NCBI GenBank assembly: GCA_963715445.1
Contig: OY970240.1
Span: forward strand, 496,001 to 560,000
Direction: 5' to 3'
Length of the DNA: 64,000 nt
DNA from: JAAYBF01 sp963715445
GTDB taxonomy: Bacteria; Actinomycetota; Thermoleophilia; Solirubrobacterales; Thermoleophilaceae
The notes under the pieces were generated by a model. That model searched no databases. It was not told where the DNA came from and saw only the letters and a list, made by a program, of their open reading frames with translations. Made by a program: the position numbers and the translations under genes. Positions 60,909 through 64,000 of this stretch are shown here, piece after piece. Each line of letters starts with the position of its first letter. Positions within the stretch are counted from its first letter, which is position 1.

Positions 60909-61715
60909 TCAGGCCGCGGTCAGCTCCGCCTCTTCGGACTCGCGCGGCCGCTCGGGGACAGGCCCGCCCAGCCACGCCCACTGCAGCTCCACACAGGGCC
61001 AGATGCGCGCCGTGACCTCTCCGGCGAGATCCTGCGAAGGCTTCTCCACCCGCGGGAAGGTCAGCGGGCGCCCACAGCGCACGTGCACCTTCACCGGCCT
61101 GATGCGCCAGCCCCGGCGGGCGTTCTCCGTGCCCGTCACAGCAACCGGCACGACCGGCGCGCCGCTCTCGAGCGCGAGCCGGCCGACGCCGCGCTTGGGC
61201 TCTTGAAGCGGGCCCTGGCGGTGCCTCGTGCCCTCGGGGAAGATCACCACCGCCTCGCCTCGCGCCAGCAGCGCTAGCGCTGTGTCCATCGACTCCTCGT
61301 CGGACTGCGAGCGCCTGATCGGGAAGGCGCCGAGGCAGTTGAGCACCCAGGCCTGCCACCGCTTCGAGAACAGCTCCTTCTTGGCGACGAAGTAGATCGG
61401 CCTGCGCAGGCAGGCGCCGATGATGAAGGGGTCCAGGAAGCTGCGGTGGTTTGCGGCGAGGATGACCGCGCCGTCGGGGATGTGGCTGTGACCGGTCCGG
61501 CGCAGACGGAAGTAGATGTGGAGGGCGGGCTGCATGAACGCGCGGATCGTCCAGTAGACGAAGCGGTTGACTCCGCGCCGACGCGTCAGCTCGTGGTACT
61601 TCCTGAGCTGCTCGTCCTCCCCGGGGACGGGAGGCTGCGGTGGGGCGCTCGCGCGACGACCGGCGGGGGCCTGCCCACCGTTCTCGGACGAGGCCACCAT
61701 GAGGGTGTCCGCCAT
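60909..61715 (-). CDS. plsC: 1-acylglycerol-3-phosphate acyltransferase
   Basis: 268 aa. Acyltransferase motifs H90-R-S-F-L-D95 (HX4D) and FPEGTR (159-164), with VPVAVTGTE after. A membrane-associated stretch (about 52-75) precedes the catalytic core. It makes phosphatidic acid from lysophosphatidic acid. The long charged N-terminus is unusual but within family range. Confidence 0.9.
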   Translation of the reverse strand: MADTLMVASSENGGQAPAGRRASAPPQPPVPGEDEQLRKYHELTRRRGVNRFVYWTIRAFMQPALHIYFRLRRTGHSHIPDGAVILAANHRSFLDPFIIGACLRRPIYFVAKKELFSKRWQAWVLNCLGAFPIRRSQSDEESMDTALALLARGEAVVIFPEGTRHRQGPLQEPKRGVGRLALESGAPVVPVAVTGTENARRGWRIRPVKVHVRCGRPLTFPRVEKPSQDLAGEVTARIWPCVELQWAWLGGPVPERPRESEEAELTAA

Positions 61716-61760
61716 GCATTGAGCTACCCGCCTCCCTCGCCCGCGTTACGCTGGGGAACA

Positions 61761-62282
61761 GTGGAACTCAGGCGCAGCTTCAACGGAGGACTGGCCGGCG
61801 GCATCGCGGCGGCCGTGTGGGCTGCCCAGCAACCTGCCGACAAGCGCGCCTTCGCGAGCGAGTACGACGACGTCGAGCTGCTCGGCCGCGCGGCCACCCC
61901 CGGCGACGGCTGGCCCCTTCCGGGCCTGCTCCTGCACCTCCAGAACGGGATCGTGTTCGGCGCCGCCTATGCGCAGCTCGCGCGCTTCATGCCGGGCCCT
62001 TCGGCGTTGCGCGGAGCGGCAGCCGCCTCGGCGGAGCACCTGCTCACGTGGCCGCTGGTGGCCCTGGTCGACAGCCGCCACCCGCGCCGCCGGAAGCTGC
62101 CCGATCTCCGCCGCAACCGCCGCGCCTTCTGGCAGGGCTGGTACCGCCACGTCCTGTTCGGGCTGATCCTCGGCGCGTTGGAGGCCCGGCTCAACGCCGA
62201 GGCCGAGGAGGAGCCCCGGCCCATACCGGTCTCCTCCAATGGCCACGGCAGCATCGAGCTGGCCGTCGGCGCGACGCCCTAG
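61761..62282 (+). CDS. membrane-associated protein of unknown function
   Basis: 173 aa from GTG 61761. Weak membrane segments near 8-20 (GGLAGGIAAAVWAAQ), 50-70 (GLLLHLQNGIVFGAAYAQ) and 125-140 (HVLFGLILGALEARL), with an acidic C-terminus. Sequence suggests a small helical membrane protein like those annotated as hypothetical in actinobacteria; no family recognised. It ends 7 bases before the tRNA on the other strand. Confidence 0.72.
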   Translation: MELRRSFNGGLAGGIAAAVWAAQQPADKRAFASEYDDVELLGRAATPGDGWPLPGLLLHLQNGIVFGAAYAQLARFMPGPSALRGAAAASAEHLLTWPLVALVDSRHPRRRKLPDLRRNRRAFWQGWYRHVLFGLILGALEARLNAEAEEEPRPIPVSSNGHGSIELAVGATP

Positions 62283-62288
62283 CCGAGA

Positions 62289-62361
62289 GGCCCACCCTCG
62301 GACTCGAACCGAGAACCTCTCCATTACAAGTGGAGTGCTCTACCAATTGAGCTAGGCGGGC
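62289..62361 (-). tRNA. tRNA-Thr (anticodon TGT)
   Basis: Minus-strand cloverleaf of 73 bases. Acceptor GCCCGCC pairs with GGTGGGC (one G-T). D arm GCTC/GAGC, anticodon stem CTCCA/TGGAG with loop CTTGTAA (anticodon TGT, reading ACA), and T arm CTCGG-TTCGAGT-CCGAG. The CCA end is not encoded. Confidence 0.95.
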
Positions 62362-62588
62362 AGGAGGTAGTCGGCTGCCCAGCGGACTCCTTTGGCTTGC
62401 CGATTCCCCGTCGGTGTGACCCTGAGCATCATCTCGCTCATCGGCACATCGCCGACGGGGACAGCATAGATCCCCTCGGTGTCTTTGCAGTAGACGAGAA
62501 ACACGCTTCGCCTGACGCGACACCAGGAGGTTCGCGCCAGGCCTTCTCGCAAAGAGACGGCTAGGTACTGCGCAGCCGCCTCACCCAC
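62352..62588 (-). CDS. possible small ORF running into the tRNA 5' end
   Basis: 78 aa from GTG 62588, directly after the stop of the 58-aa protein, so coupled translation is possible. Text such as RVRRSVFLVYCKDTEGIYAVPVGDVPMSEM is protein-like, and local GC is a little lower than around it. Its stop (TAG) lies inside the first 10 bases of tRNA-Thr, which is unusual for a true gene. Could be a remnant. Confidence 0.4.
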   Translation of the reverse strand: MGEAAAQYLAVSLREGLARTSWCRVRRSVFLVYCKDTEGIYAVPVGDVPMSEMMLRVTPTGNRQAKGVRWAADYLLPA

Positions 62589-62765
62589 TCATGGAGCGGT
62601 GCCGCGTCCTCCCCAGCGAGCGCCGAAGCCGAAGCCGCCGCTCGGGATGCCGGCCAGCAGGATCAGGATTGCAGCGACGATGCCGATGATCGCCTCGCCC
62701 GTTAGGGCTACGAGCAGCAGGTAGGCAAGCGCTGCGACCAACAGGGTGATGATGAGTCCGACCAT
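62589..62765 (-). CDS. 58-aa membrane protein with strong ribosome binding site
   Basis: 58 aa, ATG 62765 to TGA, preceded by AGGAGG (62775-62780) at 9 bases. The sequence has two hydrophobic runs, MVGLIITLLVAALAYLLLVA and AIIGIVAAILILLAGI, then GGFGFGARWGGRG at the end, like small GlsB/YeaQ- or DUF-type membrane proteins. Function unknown. Confidence 0.82.
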   Translation of the reverse strand: MVGLIITLLVAALAYLLLVALTGEAIIGIVAAILILLAGIPSGGFGFGARWGGRGTAP

Positions 62766-62805
62766 GATCCGGGTCCTCCTGTATCGGGGTTGTCAGGAGG
62801 GTTAC

Positions 62806-62822
62806 CCGCCGTGATCCGGCGG
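62806..62822. terminator. short hairpin downstream of the L,D-transpeptidase
   Basis: CCGCCG-TGATC-CGGCGG, 58 bases beyond the L,D-transpeptidase stop, with no T-run on either side. Terminator function is a guess. Confidence 0.3.
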
Positions 62823-62879
62823 CAAACTGCCTGCACAGGAGTGCCCGAGTGGGCGGTCGGTTTGAACCCGGTCGGGAGG

Positions 62880-63668
62880 TCAGTCCCGGATGATCACGGG
62901 GGTGCCGGCAGGCACCAGGTCCATCAGGACCTCCAGGTCCTCGTCGCTGGCGCGCAGGCAGCCCGCGGAGGCGGCCATGCCGATCGTGTCCGGGCTGTTG
63001 GTGCCGTGGATGGCGATCCGGTTGCCACCGGTCCAGCCCACGGGCGTGTTCGGCTGAGTGGCCGAGAGCGCGAGGATGCAGCAGCCGTAGTAGGGGCTGT
63101 ACTTCGGCCCGGCGAGCTTGTCGGTGACGGCGAAGCGACCGGTCGGCGTGGGCGATCCGGGGCGCCCGACGGCGGCGCTCAAGGTCCGCACGACCCGCTC
63201 GCCCCTGCGCAGCTCCACCTCGCGGCGCGAGAGATCCGCGTGAATCGAGTACTGGGTGCGGGAAAGGGAGATCGAGTCGCTGCTCCTGTCGACCCAGGCG
63301 AGGTGGCCGTTCGGCAGCCCCGGCGTTGTGACCTCGAGCCAGCGGCCACGCTCGCGAACCACGCCGAGCACCTGCGGCGCTCCGAACTCGGTCTCGGCGC
63401 CTAGCTCGTGCACGATCGGGCCGTTCGGACGGCTGCGCAGCCCGAGTCCGTGCCCTTCGAGCACACGCACGATCAGCGCTCCGCTGGGACGCGCGGGAGC
63501 CTTCGGCCGGAGAGGAGATTGAGGAGCGGGCAGGGCAACGGGTGTCAGGCTGGCCATCTGCGTCGAGAGGCTCGGATCCTCAGGAGCCTCGGCGCCGGCG
63601 AACGCGATCGGAACCGATGCCAAGGCCGCGACGAGCGCGGCTGGGAAGAAAAGGCGGGGGCGGGACAT
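62880..63668 (-). CDS. secreted L,D-transpeptidase (YkuD)
   Basis: 262 aa. Signal peptide (about 1-25), SH3-like domain (about 63-128; GLGLRSRPNGPIVHELG) and YkuD catalytic domain with H221 (IHGTNS) and C237 in MAASAGCLRAS. It forms 3-3 peptidoglycan crosslinks, or links other partners, as in actinobacterial Ldts. An A/T-richer stretch with hairpins separates it from the SigH-like gene upstream. Confidence 0.92.
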   Translation of the reverse strand: MSRPRLFFPAALVAALASVPIAFAGAEAPEDPSLSTQMASLTPVALPAPQSPLRPKAPARPSGALIVRVLEGHGLGLRSRPNGPIVHELGAETEFGAPQVLGVVRERGRWLEVTTPGLPNGHLAWVDRSSDSISLSRTQYSIHADLSRREVELRRGERVVRTLSAAVGRPGSPTPTGRFAVTDKLAGPKYSPYYGCCILALSATQPNTPVGWTGGNRIAIHGTNSPDTIGMAASAGCLRASDEDLEVLMDLVPAGTPVIIRD

Positions 63669-63675
63669 GCCCCGT

Positions 63676-63711
63676 TCATCGGCCCCGCCCCGTGGCAGGC
63701 GGAGCCGATGA
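63676..63711. promoter_or_regulatory. perfect hairpin in the L,D-transpeptidase leader
   Basis: TCATCGGC (63676-63683) pairs with GCCGATGA (63704-63711), plus inner CCGCC/GGCGG. It lies 8 bases before the L,D-transpeptidase ATG on the minus strand, where it could hide the ribosome binding site, or terminate the sigma gene transcript. Confidence 0.5.
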
Positions 63712-63777
63712 TGTGAATCTGGACGAAATGCCTAGGCGAAAACCCCTCTGGAATGGGAAATCTCGTCCAAAAACGCT

Positions 63778-64000
63778 CTAGATGCACACCTCGCGCGAGG
63801 CCAGATGGGTTCCGACCTTGCGCTTGACGCGCTGGAGCGCGTTGTCCACCGTCTTGGTGTCGCACTCGAGGCGCTCCGCAACCGCCTCGTAGCTGCGGCC
63901 GTCGAGATACAGCGAGAGCACCGAGCTCTCGAGCTCCGAGAGCACGCTGGACAGGCATCCCACCAGGCTGTGCAGCTCCTCGGTCGATATCACCTGGTTG
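63778..64000 (-). CDS. SigH-like sigma factor, C-terminal part (cut by window)
   Basis: 73 codons visible, open at the window edge. Region 4 reads LSELESSVLSLYLDGRSYEAVAERLECDTKTVDNALQRVKRKV, with a recognition helix matching SigH/Spo0H-type sigma factors (TKTVDNALQRVKRKV is characteristic). It ends REVCI. The sporulation name does not imply sporulation here. Confidence 0.8.
   Translation of the reverse strand, partial: NQVISTEELHSLVGCLSSVLSELESSVLSLYLDGRSYEAVAERLECDTKTVDNALQRVKRKVGTHLASREVCI

Noticed and set aside
1..64000. CRISPR arrays, insertion sequences, prophage or defence islands
   Set aside because: No spaced direct repeats, transposase, integrase, phage structural or recognisable defence genes were seen.

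Overview
The window is high-GC (about 70%), densely coded bacterial chromosome with many GTG and TTG starts and many 1-4 base stop/start overlaps (ATGA, GTGA). Gene content points to a Gram-positive-type actinobacterium. It has an L,D-transpeptidase, an M23 hydrolase behind a c-di-AMP riboswitch, a MarP-like periplasmic protease, a class B PBP, a PspA/PspAA/PspAB/HtpX envelope-stress set, and an AddA/AddB-type helicase-nuclease. Several small zinc-ribbon proteins and a SigH-like sigma factor make me suspect class Thermoleophilia (Solirubrobacterales). That placement is inference; there is no rRNA to test it.

Layout: 1-1.9 kb holds an FxsA-like membrane protein, an unknown protein and a HAD hydrolase. 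A 320-base non-coding, strongly self-complementary leader (1883-2203) precedes three minor-pilin-like genes (2.2-5.9 kb). An unknown gene, AddA/AddB and a zinc-ribbon protein fill 5.9-13.6 kb on the minus strand. Then come a metallophosphoesterase, type IA topoisomerase, a lysyl-oxidase-like secreted protein, a MarP-like protease divergent from a PBP, a lipoprotein, an SRPBCC protein and an FHA protein (13.6-23.3 kb). Glutamate synthase gltB-gltD (23.3-29.4 kb) is divergent from an orphan ParA and an amidase. A minus-strand amino-acid operon lysA-hom-thrC-thrB-nudix (31.8-36.5 kb) faces a zinc-type ABC transporter with a Zur-like box. Lgt, the riboswitch-controlled M23 protein, the Psp set around a secreted metzincin, a thioesterase and a CtaG-like protein follow (39-46.6 kb).

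Fatty-acid oxidation genes (three acyl-CoA dehydrogenases, thiolase, 3-hydroxyacyl-CoA dehydrogenase) lie at 46.7-57.2 kb, interleaved with a CWB2 lipoprotein, a class A beta-lactamase-like protein and exonuclease VII (xseA-xseB). A palindrome TTGACT-N4-AGTCAA upstream of two of these loci suggests a shared repressor. The right end has a CNNM/CorC protein, PCD, rhomboid, an ECF sigma factor with a membrane partner, PlsC, tRNA-Thr, an L,D-transpeptidase and the 3' end of a SigH-like gene.

No prophage, IS element, CRISPR or recognisable defence system is visible. The least explained signal is a set of dispersed intergenic hairpins, mostly placed just after minus-strand stop codons. Copies differ by compensatory changes in the stems while keeping loops or flanks, including one type with an almost invariant 23-base loop.
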